Assembly (NCBI RefSeq): GCF_037893015.1
Contig: NC_133666.1
Coordinates: 653,098,957-653,162,956, forward strand
DNA length: 64,000 bases
Source: Macrotis lagotis
Taxonomy: Eukaryota; Chordata; Mammalia; Peramelemorphia; Peramelidae
Reading direction: 5' to 3'
Shown here: piece after piece, positions 1-11,511 of the stretch
Numbering within the stretch: position 1 is the first letter of the stretch
Layout of the letters: every line of letters starts with the position of its first letter
Made by a program: the position numbers and the translations under genes
Notes under the pieces: generated by a model
Databases searched by the model: none
Seen by the model: the letters and a program-made list of their open reading frames with translations, nothing else
What the model was told of the DNA's origin: nothing

Positions 1-324
1 AAAAAAAAAAGAATCCCATCCTATTCAAGTCTACCCCAAGCTTTTATTTGAACTATGGTTTATACTTCTACATATAAATAGCAAACAATTTGCCCCTATT
101 GAATCCCTTAAAATTAGTCTTTGATATTTACCTTATATTTCTCTTGAATGTTATATGTCAGATTTTCTATTGAGTTCAGGCCTTTTGGAAACAAAATTAT
201 TAAAGTCTTGGAATTCTTTGGAAATCCATTTTTTTCCCATTCAGGATTATACTTAATTTTGCTGGGGATGATATTTTTGGTCACAACAGGTTTTTGCTCT
301 TCAATATGTAATATTCAAGATCTG
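1..324 (-). repeat. L1 fragment, ORF1 C-terminal region (old)
   Basis: Read on the minus strand it gives decayed L1 ORF1 C-terminal text (KIKYNPEWEKNGF, then LFPKGLNSIENLTYNIQEKY). It is cut at about 325 by the HAL1-type element that follows. Confidence 0.55.
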
Positions 325-3300
325 TAATTTTTTTCATTTTTAAGGTGTATTTATTTTATATCATTACAATAATTTGTGAAAGTAAACATAAACCTCCTCT
401 CCCCCCAAAAAATAGAGAAACCTGAAGAAAAGTGAAGTGAGAAGGGGAAAAGTGTACTTCAGTCTGTGTTCAGATTCCATTGGTTCTGTCTCTGGGATAA
501 GTTGCCTTCTTTATCATAAGTCCACCAAAGAAGCTGCATTGATATTTTTTTCCCCAGTAACTCTTACTAGCTCTATTTCCCTCCATTCTGTTCCTCCCCA
601 CTCACATTTACTCTATTTTCTCTCTCCTTTCACCTTGTCCCTAATCAGAAGTGTGCTGTATCTAATTACCCACCTACTCCCCCCCCTCTCTCCCCCATCT
701 CCCTTCTCCCATCCCTTTCCTCTCATTTTTCTCTAGGGTAAGATAGATTTCTATACCCTATTGAATGTGTATATTATTTCTTCACTAAGCCATTTCTCAT
801 GAGAATGAGGGCTCACTCAGTCCCCCTTCCACTCCATTGCAAAAGTTTTTTCTTGACTCTTTTATGTAAAATATCTTAATCCATTCTACCTCTCCTTTCC
901 TTTCCTGACAGTACTTTTCTTTATCACCTATTGACTCCACCTTTATATTCTATTATATCATTATATTCAATTCCCTCCTGTGTCTTGTCCATATATGCTC
1001 CTTCTAACTGCTATCATATATGAGATTCATATTAGTTATCAGTATCTTCTTCCCATGTAGGAATACACGAAGTTCAATATCATTAAGTTCCTCATAATTA
1101 GTCCTTCTGACCAGAAAGGACAATGATCTATGTTGGAAGGGTTGTGGGAAATCTGGGACACTAATACATTGTTGGTGGAGCTGTGAACTCATCCAACCTT
1201 TCTAGAGAGCAATTTGGAATTATGCTCAAAGGGCAATAAAAATTTGCATAACCTTTGATCCAGCAATACCACTACTGGTCTATACCCTAAGGAGATTATA
1301 AAAAAGGATAAAAACATCACTTGTACAAAAATATTCATAGCAGCTCTGTTTGTAGTGGCAAAGAAATGGAAATTGAGTGAATGTCCATCAATTGTGGAAT
1401 GGCTTAATAAACTGTGGTAAATGTATATGATGGAACACTATTGTTCTATTAGAAACCAGGAGTGATGGGAATTCAGGGAAGCCTGGAAGGATCTGCATGA
1501 ACTGATGCTGAGTGAGATGAGCAGAACCAGAAGAACATTGTATACCCTTACAGCAACATGGGGGTGATCAAACTTAATGGACTTGCTCATTCCATCAGTG
1601 CAACAATCAGGGACAATTTGAGGATATCTGTGATGGAGAATACCATCTGTATCCAGAGAAAAAATTGTGGAGTTTGAACAAAGACCAAAGACTATTATCT
1701 TCAATTTAGAAAAAAAAAAAAACCTATTATCTTATTATGTAATTTTGCTATCTCTTCTATTTTATTTTTTTCTTAAGGATATGATTTCTTTCTCATCACA
1801 TTCAGCTTAGATCAATTTATACCATGAAAACAATGTAAAGACTAACAAACTGCCTTCTGTGGGGAGTGAGGGGGGAGGGAAGCAGGATTAGGGAGGAAAA
1901 TTGTAAAATTCAAAATAAATATTTTTTAAAAAAATAATTAGTCCTTCTGTTCACCATCTCTAGGCTTCACCTGAGTTCAGCACTTGGAGATCAAACTTTC
2001 TGTTCAGCTCTGGTCATTTAAATAGGAAAATTTGAAAGTCCCCTGTTTTATTGAAAGTCCATCTGTTTCCCCCGAAAGAGGATGTTCAGTTTTGCTGGGT
2101 GGTTGATTCTCAGTTGTACACTAAGCTCTTTTGCCTTCTGAAATATCATATTCAGAGCCCTTAATGTAAACACAGTCAAATCCTGTGTAATCTTGATTGT
2201 AGAGCCTTGGGAATTGAATTATTTGTTTCTGGCAGCTTATAGTATTTTCTCTTTGACTTGGGAATTTTGGAATTTGGCAATGATATTCCTGGGAGGTTTT
2301 TTGGGGAAGCAGGGATCTCTTTCAGGAGGTGATCAGTGGATTCCCTCAATTTCAAGTTTACCCTCTGCTTATTGGATCTCAGGACAATTTTGCTACATTA
2401 TTTCTTGAAAAATGAAGCCTAGGTTCTTTTCCTGGTCATGAATTTCAGGTAGTTCAATAACTTTCTAAATTTTTTCTTCTGGATTGTTTTTTAGGTCATT
2501 TGTTTTTCCAGTGAGATATTTAACATTTTCTTCTAATTTTCCATTCTCTTGGCATTGTTTTATTGTTTCTTGATTTCTTGCAAAGTCATCAGCTTTCTTT
2601 AGCTCCATTCTACATTTGAAGAAGTTACTTTCTTCAAAGAACTTATTTTTCTATTCCAGCTGGCCAGTTTGGCTTTTTAAGGCATCCTTCTCCTCATTTG
2701 CCTTTTTGGGTTGCTTTTTCCAACTGTTCTAAACTGGTTTTTAACATGCCATTTTCTTCAGTAATTTTTGTATAATTCCTTCACCAAGCTGCTGACTTGG
2801 GTTTCATGATTTACCTACATAGTTCTCATTTCTTTTCCCAATTTTTCCTCTACCTCCCTTACTTGTTTTTCAAAGTCTTTTCTGAGCTTGTCCATAGCCT
2901 GAACCCATTTCCTATTTCTCTTGGAGGCTTTGGATACAGAAGCTTTGACTTTGTCATCTTCTGAGTGTCTAGTTTGATCCCTTATGGGACCAAAGTAATT
3001 TTCTGTGGTTCAGGTTCTTCTTTTTCTGTCATTTGCTCATTTCCTTATCCTATGACTGATTTACCACACTTCCAAAGCTTTGGGGTTTTTTTGGGGACAC
3101 CCCACAGGGACCGTAATTTCTTCAAGGTTTTATGAGAGGCTCTGACTGCTCTCCTGCCTGTGCTCTGGTTTGTGGAGGACCACAGGCCTTTCCCTCTGCC
3201 TTGGAGCTATGAAAAGGGTCCCTGATTTTCTATCATGATTTTGGGGCACAGACTGTGACCTGGATCTGAGTGTGGACAAACAGCAGAGTCCTACCCCAGG

Positions 3301-3818
3301 AATGGCAGGGAGACTTCTTAAGTCTCTTTCCACCTCCTTACTGTCTGTGAGCAACACACTCTGGAAGAACTGGGCAGCTCCGCAGGTTCCCACCAGTGGT
3401 TCCCATCACAGGGCTGCTCTGAGGTTTCCCACTCACTCTGGTGCAGCAGAGTCTCTCATTGGCCCTTCAAGCCTTCTGGTGATCTCTGGGCCAAGACATC
3501 TGGAAACCGCCTCCTTTGCCACTGACCCAGGTGCCCCACGGGCTGTTCCTGCAAGTCTACAGATTTGCTTTGCCAGCTGTACTGCTGCTTCTTCCAAGCC
3601 CTGGTCCTATTGAAACAGACCTTTCCTGTGGATCTTATAAGTTGTCTTGGACTGGGAAATTATATCACTCAATCTTTCAATGGGTTCTGCCCCCTCTAAA
3701 TTTTGACTCTAATCATAATTTGGCTCTAATCATAATTAGACAGCTTTTGGAATTATTTGGGGGGGGGTGAGTCTCCAGGAATTCCTACCCTCACACTGCC
3801 ATCTTGGCCCTGTCCTTG
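325..3818 (-). repeat. HAL1/L1-type element with ORF1 only, carrying a nested L1
   Basis: The 5' end at about 3,818 carries gccaagatggcag as in L1 promoters. The 5'UTR runs to about 2,950, followed by decayed ORF1 (about 2,950-1,960) and the purine-rich 3' region to about 325. It matches the plus-strand copy at 14,285-17,453 along its length but lacks that copy's three SINE-like inserts. A younger L1 3' end splits it at 1,110-1,933. Possible short target duplication: gatctgt at 313-319 and near 3,825. Confidence 0.7.
1110..1933 (+). mobile_element. 5'-truncated L1 (ORF2 C-terminus and 3'UTR), nested
   Basis: It encodes broken ORF2 C-terminal text (FDPAIPLL, YMMEHYCSIRNQE, REAWKDLHELMLSEMSRTRR) followed by the L1 3'UTR and A-rich tail. 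A perfect 16-bp target duplication, ataattagtccttctg, flanks it at 1,094-1,109 and 1,934-1,949. In-frame stops are present. Confidence 0.88.
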
Positions 3819-4327
3819 ATCTGTGACCTTTTAATATAGCTATTGCTGATGAGGTTTTTATATCCTAATATATGATCATTTTTTTGTGGAAGCACCATAT
3901 ATAACTGAGAAAAGGTTATGCCTTTTCGATTGCCATTCAATTTTCTCTAGAGATCTATCATGTCTAACTTTGTCTCCTTAACTTCTTTCCTATTTATTTT
4001 ATGGTTGTATTTATCTAGTTCTGAGGGGGTTCCCCACTAGCATGGTTTTATTGTCTATTTTTTCCTGCAACTCATTTTACTTTTTATTTAAGAATTGAAT
4101 ACTGTGCAATATGGTGTCCACTGAAAATGCTTAGCACTCATCTTACTTCTTGGTCTATGGTTCCTTTTAAAAAATACAATTATCCATGTTTATCTCTTTT
4201 GATTAAGTTTATTTTCTCTTTTGTTGTGTCTAAGATCATGACTACTATCTCTGTCTTTTTTTTAACTTCAGTTGAAGTATAATAGATTCTGCACCATCCC
4301 CTTACTTTTACTCTGTGTATGTCTCTG

Positions 4328-4409
4328 TGTTTCATGTGAAACACATGAAACACAGGGACCCTGGGTCTCTGTGTATTACAGGACCCTGGGTACAGAATCC
4401 TGTACCCAG
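4328..4409. repeat. Two adjacent perfect inverted repeats
   Basis: tgtttcatgt...acatgaaaca (4,328-4,352) and ctgggtacag-aatc-ctgtacccag (4,386-4,409) are near-perfect palindromes inside L1-derived DNA. The gaccctgggt motif also repeats directly between them. Confidence 0.8.
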
Positions 4410-5658
4410 TGCCAGCAAAGAATAGGAAACAACATATTGTTGGATTTTATTCATGACCATCCCATTCACATTCATGGTTATGAATACTGTTTTTCCTCTC
4501 CATCCTATTTTTCCCCTTGGTTGTCATTCTCTCTTTTTTATCCTGTCCCTCCTCAAAAGTCTATTTTACTTCTAACTACTAACTCCCTTAATTCATTCTT
4601 TAGGTTAGCCCCCTACCCTGTCTTACCCCATTCTTGCTCCACCCAATTTCCTTTTGGGAAAGACAGATTTCTATACTTAAGAGTTATTTCCTCTTTGAAC
4701 CAATTTTGATAAGAATGAGGCTCAAGTGTTGCCTTCCAAAGGTGGTAAAAGCTCCTTTGTACACCTCTTTTATCTTCCCATTTCTTCTCCTTCTTTCCCC
4801 CTTCCCCCAAAACATCCCTTTCCCACCCCCTTAAGTTTTTTGAGATTATCCTGTTAAAGTGGATTTACCACTGTGTTGGTCATCTATGAATATTCCTTCT
4901 AATTGTCTAATAATGATAAAGTCCATAAAATATATATCATCTTTCCATATGCAAACAATTTAACTGTATTGATTTCCTAGTGATCTTTTTATGGTTCTCT
5001 TGAGTTTTATATTTGAATATAAAATTTTCTGTTTATCTCTGATATTTTCATCAGAAATAGTTGAATGTCCTCTATTTTATTAAATATCCATTTTTTCCCT
5101 GAAGGATTATACTCACATGATTTTTGTTAGCTACTTTGACTTCTGGAATATCATATTCTAAGCCTTCCATTCCTTTTCTTTAGAAGTTGTTCAATTTTGT
5201 GTGACTCTGTTACTCTATAGTATTTGAATAATTTCTTTCTGATTATTTGCAATATTTTCTTCTTGACCTAGTAGATCTCCTTGACCTGGAATTTGAAGTA
5301 ACATTTTCTTCAAATTTTCTTATTCTTTTGGCTTTGTTTTTATTGTTTCTTAGTGTTTTATGGAATAATTATCTTCCACTTGCCCAATTCTTATTTTGAA
5401 GAACTCAATTCTTCAGTGAGCTTTTGTACTTTTTGTTTTGACCAACTTTGCTTTTTTAAGGATTTCTTCCCTTCAGTGAATTTTTGTACCTCTTTTATCA
5501 TTTGGTCAATTCTATTTTTAAGGTGCTATTTTCTTCACTATTATTTTGTGCCCTCTCATTAAGCTACTAACTCACTTTTCATAATTTTCTTGAATTACTC
5601 TCATTTCTTTTCCTAGTTTTCTCTCAACCTCTCTTATTTGAGTTTTAAAATCCTTTTT

Positions 5659-6096
5659 GAAATTTGTATGAACTGATGCAAAGTAAAATGAACAGAACCA
5701 GGATAAAAATATACATAGTATCAGCAAAATTGTGTGATGATCAACTATTAATGGATCAACTATGATCCAAGACACATACAAAGGATGCACAAAGGAAAAT
5801 ACTAACCATATCCAGATAAAGAATCTATGGACTTTGCAGACCAAAGCATTTTTTTCAATAACTTTATTCTTTTTTTTGTGATTATTTTTTCCTTTTAATC
5901 TGTTTCTTCTTCCACATTGGAGACTAATATGGAAATTTGTGTTACATGATAGCACATGTATAAATAGAAATTATATCAAACTGCCCACCATTTTCTGAAG
6001 AGGAGAGGAAGAAAAATTTGGAACTCAAAATTTTATAAAAATGAATTCTAAAATTTTATAATATGTAATTAGGAAAATATAAAACACTATTAAAAA
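5659..6096 (+). mobile_element. 5'-truncated L1 3' end, nested
   Basis: It begins with gtatgaactgatgc (the L1 ORF2 C-terminus) and runs through a 3'UTR to an A-rich tail. Flanking direct repeats aaaatccttttt at 5,647-5,658 and about 6,098-6,109 mark the insertion into the minus-strand L1. Confidence 0.8.
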
Positions 6097-7009
6097 TAAA
6101 ATCCTTTTTCAATTCTTCTAGGATTCTAGGAATCCTTGTTGGGTTTTGTCTAAATCACATTTTTTAAAACTTTGCTTATACTTATTTTGCTATCAGTATC
6201 TTCTGAATTTATTTCTTTTCTTTCACCATAAATGACTTTTTTGGTCATTTTCTTTTTATATTGTTAACTCATACACCCAAGCCTATTTTTTTACTTTCAA
6301 CTTTATATTAAAATTGGGCTCTGCTCCTGGAATGAGGGGGCAATATCCCAAACTTCAAGTTTGTCATGCTGCTATTTTCAGAACTAGTTCTATGGGACCT
6401 CTAAGTTTTTGGTGCTTCCAAGATAATGTGATCCAAGGAGAAATGTGATCACTGCTCTCCTAGTCCATGAGGCTAGCTCTCTCCTCTTGGCCCTGGAACT
6501 GTGACCAAGTCCCCTACTTTCCTGCACCATAGTTCTTTCTGTCTTGGAAATGAGACTGTTTCCTGTAAGCAACCACAAGTAGTCTTCACCCTGGAACTGT
6601 GACCGATATCCTGCTTCTATACAGTCACAAATGCTATCATTCTTCTTGGTCCTGGAATTGTGAGTTGGAATTGGTATAGGCAATGCAACAGGGCCCTATA
6701 CCCAGTGCCAGCAAAAAAAAAAACCTGTAATCTTTGTCTAACCTTGTCCAACCTCCTTACTATCTCTGGTCTGAAAGCTCTAAAAGTTGCTAGTCAGTTC
6801 CTCTAAGTCTACTGCTGGTGTTTCTTTGATGTATGCTAGGGCTGAACCCTATATAAGGTGTCTGGCTGGAAAAAGTCTCACCCTGACCTTTTGTTGGTTC
6901 TGCTACTTCAGAATTTGATTTGAGATATTATTTTTAAATTGTTTGGAAGGTAATGTTGAGAAAGGTCAGCTGAGTTATTGCTTATATTCCCATCATCTTG
7001 GCTCCCAAG

Positions 7010-7048
7010 TCCCTGTTCTTAAGGAGCTCTCAATCTAATAGGAGAGAC

Positions 7049-7115
<67 letters not shown>

Positions 7116-7400
7116 TATACAAGATATACGCAGGATAAATTGGAAGTAGCCTCAGAAGAAAAGCACTGAGATTAAAGAGAACTGGGAAAGGTTTCTTACA
7201 GATGGTGAGATTGAGATGAGACTGGAAGGAAACCCCAGAAAGTCAACAGGAAAAATTTAGGAAGGAAAGCTTTGTAGGCCTGGGGGACAACCAGTAAAAA
7301 TGCTTTAGAGTTGGGCAATGGAGTGACAAAGTGCAAGGAATAGCAGGCAGGCAATGTCAGCTTGGTCCTTCAAATGACATGTTTATAAGGTGCTTAATAA
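7010..7400 (-). repeat. L2 fragment, antisense, with (TA)n
   Basis: Plus-strand text such as ggagctctcaatctaatagg, gggaaaggtttcttacagatg and gacaaccagtaaaaatgc is the reverse strand of old L2 sequence. It is broken by a dinucleotide array at 7,043-7,107. Confidence 0.6.
7043..7107. repeat. (TA)n microsatellite
   Basis: More than 30 uninterrupted TA units, ending in an atatacacatatatatac variant. Confidence 0.97.
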
Positions 7401-8967
7401 CTGTTTGTTCTCTTCCTTTCCCCTTCTGATTTCTTGGAAGCTCAGGTGACTGGAAGAACTAGGAAATAGTCCAAATTCTTTATTTAACCTCCAGATTCAT
7501 TTCTCCCAATTCCATTTTCGAAAAGCATATTGTGCCTTTATTACAGTCTTATCATCTCAGACAGAAATCAAGTACCCACACAAAAATCAGCCTCTTGTTT
7601 TTCTGAGATTGTTGTTTAGCTGTCAAACCATTTTTTCTAGAATATGAAGGTAATTCAGTTTTTAAAATTAAAAATACAAAGCTAGTTCAAATAAATAATA
7701 TTTATTAAGTGCTTAGCACAATGCCTAGCATGTAATAGATATTTGATGTTTTTAAAGAGAGAGAGAAAAGCAGAATGGAGTAATGACCAGAGAGTTGGCT
7801 TTGTAGTCAGGGAGATCTGGGCTAAAGACCCACCTCTGACACTGATTACAGGGTTCTGGGCAATTCACAGGACAATTTATTCATATGGGGGTGGGGTGGC
7901 AGAATCAGGTTCCAATAGTGGTAGTGAAATTATGCTCAGGACTACAGAATCATTTCATTTCAGAGTAAGGAAGAAGAGCTTGGGACCTAGTTAGCAAATA
8001 TCTTGGCTAACCCAGGGGCTAGTAACAGGTAGAGACCTGGAAGAGAAGGCAACAGGCCAGTGGTCTGTGGGAATGATAAGGGTATGGGGGTGGGAAGCAG
8101 GCACAAACAAGGGACTCAGGTACTGACCAGGGGCAGAAAACCTAGTTGGCCACAGCAGCAACAGTCTCTGGCAGAGATGAGGGTCAGATGGCAGTAGCTA
8201 GAGTCATGGACCCTGGTGGCAGCAACAGTGAAGCAGCTTCAGCAGCAAAGGTAACCCAGTGTCAAAAAAATTTAGAGGCATATTCAGTGACATAGGGCAA
8301 CCCTTCCCCAAACCTTGTAGCTATAACATATAACTGATGGAACTTTCCATATTCCTGCCAATAAAACACCCATTGATCCTTGTAGAAAGATCAATGGGTT
8401 GCATTTTGAGAAGGAAGCTTGCTTTAAAATGGTAACAAGGATGAAAATGTAAAACCAGTGTGTCCCCCCACCCAGGTAAAGGAGATGCATCCCTCAGAGG
8501 CCATATGCCATGGGATAGCCAGGGAAGGGGAGGTCCTGACTGGTGGATCAGGAAAAACTAAATGAATGGGGGCAGTTCTGCCTTATGATCAGTGGCAAGA
8601 CAAGAAGTGTTATCTTTGTTATATCCTTGATGTTACTGATCTTGTTCCTGCTAACTTTGAAGATTTGTCATCATTCATCATGTGATCATTTAGACCCAGG
8701 ACTGGTTATTCCTGAGATTCTCCCAGATTCAATCACTCCTTCAGGGTACAGCTGTTTTCTTTGTTTTATGTTGTTTTTTGTTTTACACTTGTCTTAATTT
8801 TTCCCTTTTCTCATTTAGTGTTGCTGGTATCTGATGTCTAGGATTATGACCATTAGGGTTAACTGTAATAGTCCTGAAGTTATTTGAAAGGTGGAAGGTT
8901 ACCAGGAAGACCTTAATAATGTCTTTCATTAAGGAATGGAATGTGGTAGGAGCAATGAAGATAATGA
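7400..8967. other. No gene seen; old MIR-type remnant and an inverted repeat
   Basis: The stretch holds a MIR-like piece at about 7,785-7,880 (gagttggctttgtagtcagg) and a perfect 11-bp inverted repeat (acccattgatc / gatcaatgggt, 8,368-8,399, 10-nt loop). Small open frames show no recognisable domain. Confidence 0.6.
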
Positions 8968-9712
8968 GAATTCAGTTCCAGACTACTGCAATAAAGTAAA
9001 TATCACAGTAAAGTGAGTCACATTTTTTTTGTTTCCCAGTCATATGAAGGTTATGTTTGCACCATTCTGCAGTCTATGAAGTGTGCACTAATATTGTGTC
9101 TAAAAATGTACCTACCTTGATTAAAAATACTTTATTGCTAAAATAATGCTAACCTTCATCTGAGCCTTCAGTGAATTGTAATCTTTTTGTTGGTGAAGGA
9201 TCTTACCTCAGTGAGGATGACTGCTAATTTATTAGAATGGTGGTTGCTAAAGGTTGGGGTGATTGTGGTAATTGCTTAAAATTAGACAACAATGAAGTTT
9301 GTCCTGTTGATTAACTATTCCTTTCACTTGAAAACTTAAAGGTCATTGTTATTAATTGGTCTGATTTGAATATTGTGTCTCCGAACAGGTAGACTAAAGG
9401 ACAGGAGAGAGATGGGAGAATGGTGGAGCAATCTGAACACACACAATATTCATTGATTGTTTGCTATCTTATAGGTGCAGTTTGTGGCACCTCAAAACAA
9501 TTCCAACAGTATCATCAAAGATTACTGATCTCAGGTCATCATTAACAGATATAATAATATTGAGGAAGTCTGAAATGTTGGGGGGGAATTAACAAAAATG
9601 TGACATAGAGACATTCTGTGAACATATGCTATTGGAAAACAATGGTGTCCAAAGACTTCCTTGATTAAGAGTTGTCATACTTCAATTTGCAAAAAAAAAA
9701 TAAAAATAAAAA
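8968..9712 (-). mobile_element. Tigger-type (TcMar-Tigger) DNA transposon, internally deleted
   Basis: ttcagttccagactactgc, aataaagtaaatatcac, ctttattgctaaaataatgc, catctgagccttcag and agacaacaatgaagttt match in order the Tigger1-like consensus as I remember it, in the orientation antisense to the transposase. After gaagtttgtcctgttgatta the text jumps to the far end (cctttcacttgaaaactt, gtgacatagagaca), so the transposase interior is deleted. The outermost terminal repeats are decayed. Confidence 0.75.
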
Positions 9713-10094
9713 CTATGAAATTCAAGAAAGGGAAGCACAAGAAAATTAAGTCTGCTTCTATCCTAACCCCTTTCCAACCTCAATAAGTTGGGGTATAGGG
9801 TATGTTCAGGGAAGACTAGTACTTAAGAAGTGGGACTGCTGAGCTCTGTTCAAGGGCTGCTTTCCATCTTTAGTGTCCATCTGTTTCACCTGATCTACCT
9901 GACTCTTACCTGTGGCTCTAAAAAACTAGCATGCACAGTGGCCACATCCCAGTAAATGGTTTTAGTAGATAGGCTAAAGCAAGATAAGGGTAACTGAGGG
10001 GGTCTCAAAGCTATTCCTGAATTAGCAGGGTGTCTATCCCAAACATGTGAAGACTTTCTCAAGGGGAATGAGTAGATGAGAGACAATTAGTTCC

Positions 10095-10320
10095 AATGGT
10101 CATGAATGTAGCTTAGAGCTTGGCTAGACATCGAAGATGCCAAGACCATCCACTGCTTCTTGAGCCATCACCAGTTGTTTTGACTCCGTCTTGCCTTTGG
10201 ATTGTAATGACTTGGGAAGAGAGAATAAGACTGATGATTTAAGCAACTCTGCCTCACTTGTATCCAGTTTACACGTGAATCAAAAGACATCATCTGTACC
10301 ATTTTATCATTTTTATCTAT
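10095..10320 (+). repeat. RTE-tail SINE or RTE 3' fragment
   Basis: catcgaagatgccaagacc, agccatcaccagttgtttt and gcaactctgcctcactt match a marsupial RTE-mobilised repeat from memory. No clean target duplication is seen. Confidence 0.55.
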
Positions 10321-10559
10321 CTCAAAGTCCTGTGGTGACAGGTAAATGATGAAGCAGCGGGTACACAGGAACCTGTAGTCACAACCTTACCCACAAGACC
10401 AGGCCAGAGGATCATCCTCTTACTGGAAGCAGCAGTGGGATTTGGCAGCCCCCTAGATGTCTGAGGACCTGTGATCTTTTAAGGATCATACTGGTCACCT
10501 TCTTGTGTGAGAAGGGGCTAGAAAGGTTATCTAAAAATTATCTGTTTACCGTGACTTGA

Positions 10560-11275
10560 TTACCTTGGCAGGCAGAGATTCCACCCTGTGGTCAAAACAC
10601 ACAAAAAATGTACAAAAACATCTGAAAAGATGATTCCATTCACCTAAATATGGGAATGTGAACACACTGATAGATAACACAAAATACTGTAGACCTGAAA
10701 GATGAACTGCTCTTGTTGCTAGAGACCTTAGCAGGTATCACATCCAAATAGCAGCCCTGGGTGAAACAAGGCTGGCAAATGAAGGTCAGCTTACTGAAGT
10801 TGAAGCTGGATACAAGTTTTTCTAGAGTGGCCTCAGTGATGGGGCTACCATGTAGCTGGTATAGGCTTTGCAATCAAAACTAATCTAATCAACAAGCTTG
10901 TATGCCTACCAAAGGGAATGAATGACAGGCTCATGATAATGTGATTGCCTCTTGCAGGAAGGCATACCCACCATTATCACTGCCTATGCTCCCCCCAGGA
11001 CAAACCCTGATGAGGTCAAAGGTATGACCTGGAAGATTCTGCGGCAGGACTGCCCAGAAGGTACTGTGCTTTATGAGCAAAGTGGAATTGAACTAGCTGA
11101 AAAGAAGTTTGAGATTCCTAAGTTTAGGAAGTCTATCCCAAATGTTCACATGGCCTGGGTTCATATTGGTTTGATCAGTCACAGTTAGACACACTGTAAT
11201 TTGACTCTTACATGGAGATGTCATTTTGGTCCTCTTCGAGAATGAAAGACAACAACCAACCTTAACCAATCTGGT
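10560..11275 (+). mobile_element. RTE (BovB-like) LINE, endonuclease part joined to 3' end
   Basis: The reading frame gives IAALGETRLANEGQLTEVEAGY, FAIKTNLINKL, PKGMNDRLM and IITAYAPPRTNPDEVK, a decayed RTE apurinic endonuclease. The text then passes directly to 3'-terminal sequence ending ggtcctcttcgagaatgaaagac. Reverse transcriptase is absent, so the copy carries a large internal deletion as well as stops. Confidence 0.75.
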
Positions 11276-11360
11276 TGGTTAGGTCCACATCTTTCCCCTT
11301 CTCCAACAGCATGGGTTGATTTCTCAAAGCTTTACAGGGAACACTTAATAAATGCCTATT

Positions 11361-11511
11361 TTTTTAGGTTTTTTGCAAGGCAAATGGGGTTAAGTGGCTT
11401 GCCCAAGGCCACACAGCTAGGTAATTATTAAGTGTCTGAGACTGGATTTGAACCCCAGTACTCCTGACTCCAGGGCCAGTGCTTTATCCACTGCACCACC
11501 TAGCCGCCCCC
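11361..11511 (-). mobile_element. A-tailed tRNA-type SINE
   Basis: It has the complete structure in reverse: T-rich tail, gcaaggcaaatggggttaag, box-B-like gatttgaaccccag, and head cacctagccgcccc. The flanking duplication aaatgcctatt lies on both sides. Confidence 0.93.

Larger units (their letters stand above)
3826..7010 (-). repeat. L1 copy: 5'UTR, ORF1, linker and ORF2 endonuclease region, decayed
   Basis: The 5' end at about 7,005 reads gagccaagatgatgg on the minus strand. 5'UTR-like sequence follows to about 6,300, then ORF1 with coiled-coil text (FKKDFKTQIREVERKLGKEM) around 5,640, an inter-ORF region at about 4,400-4,960, and endonuclease-like text (LNELQEEID-like, LDKYNHKIN) at 3,826-4,290. 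A nested L1 at 5,659-6,096 interrupts it. Confidence 0.65.

Noticed and set aside
3272-3613. 113-codon open frame
   Set aside because: It lies antisense in the 5'UTR of a HAL1/L1-type element.
11361-11511. tRNA gene reading from the tRNA-like SINE heads
   Set aside because: The box A/B-like text belongs to SINEs with A tails and target duplications; none folds as a clear intact tRNA by eye.
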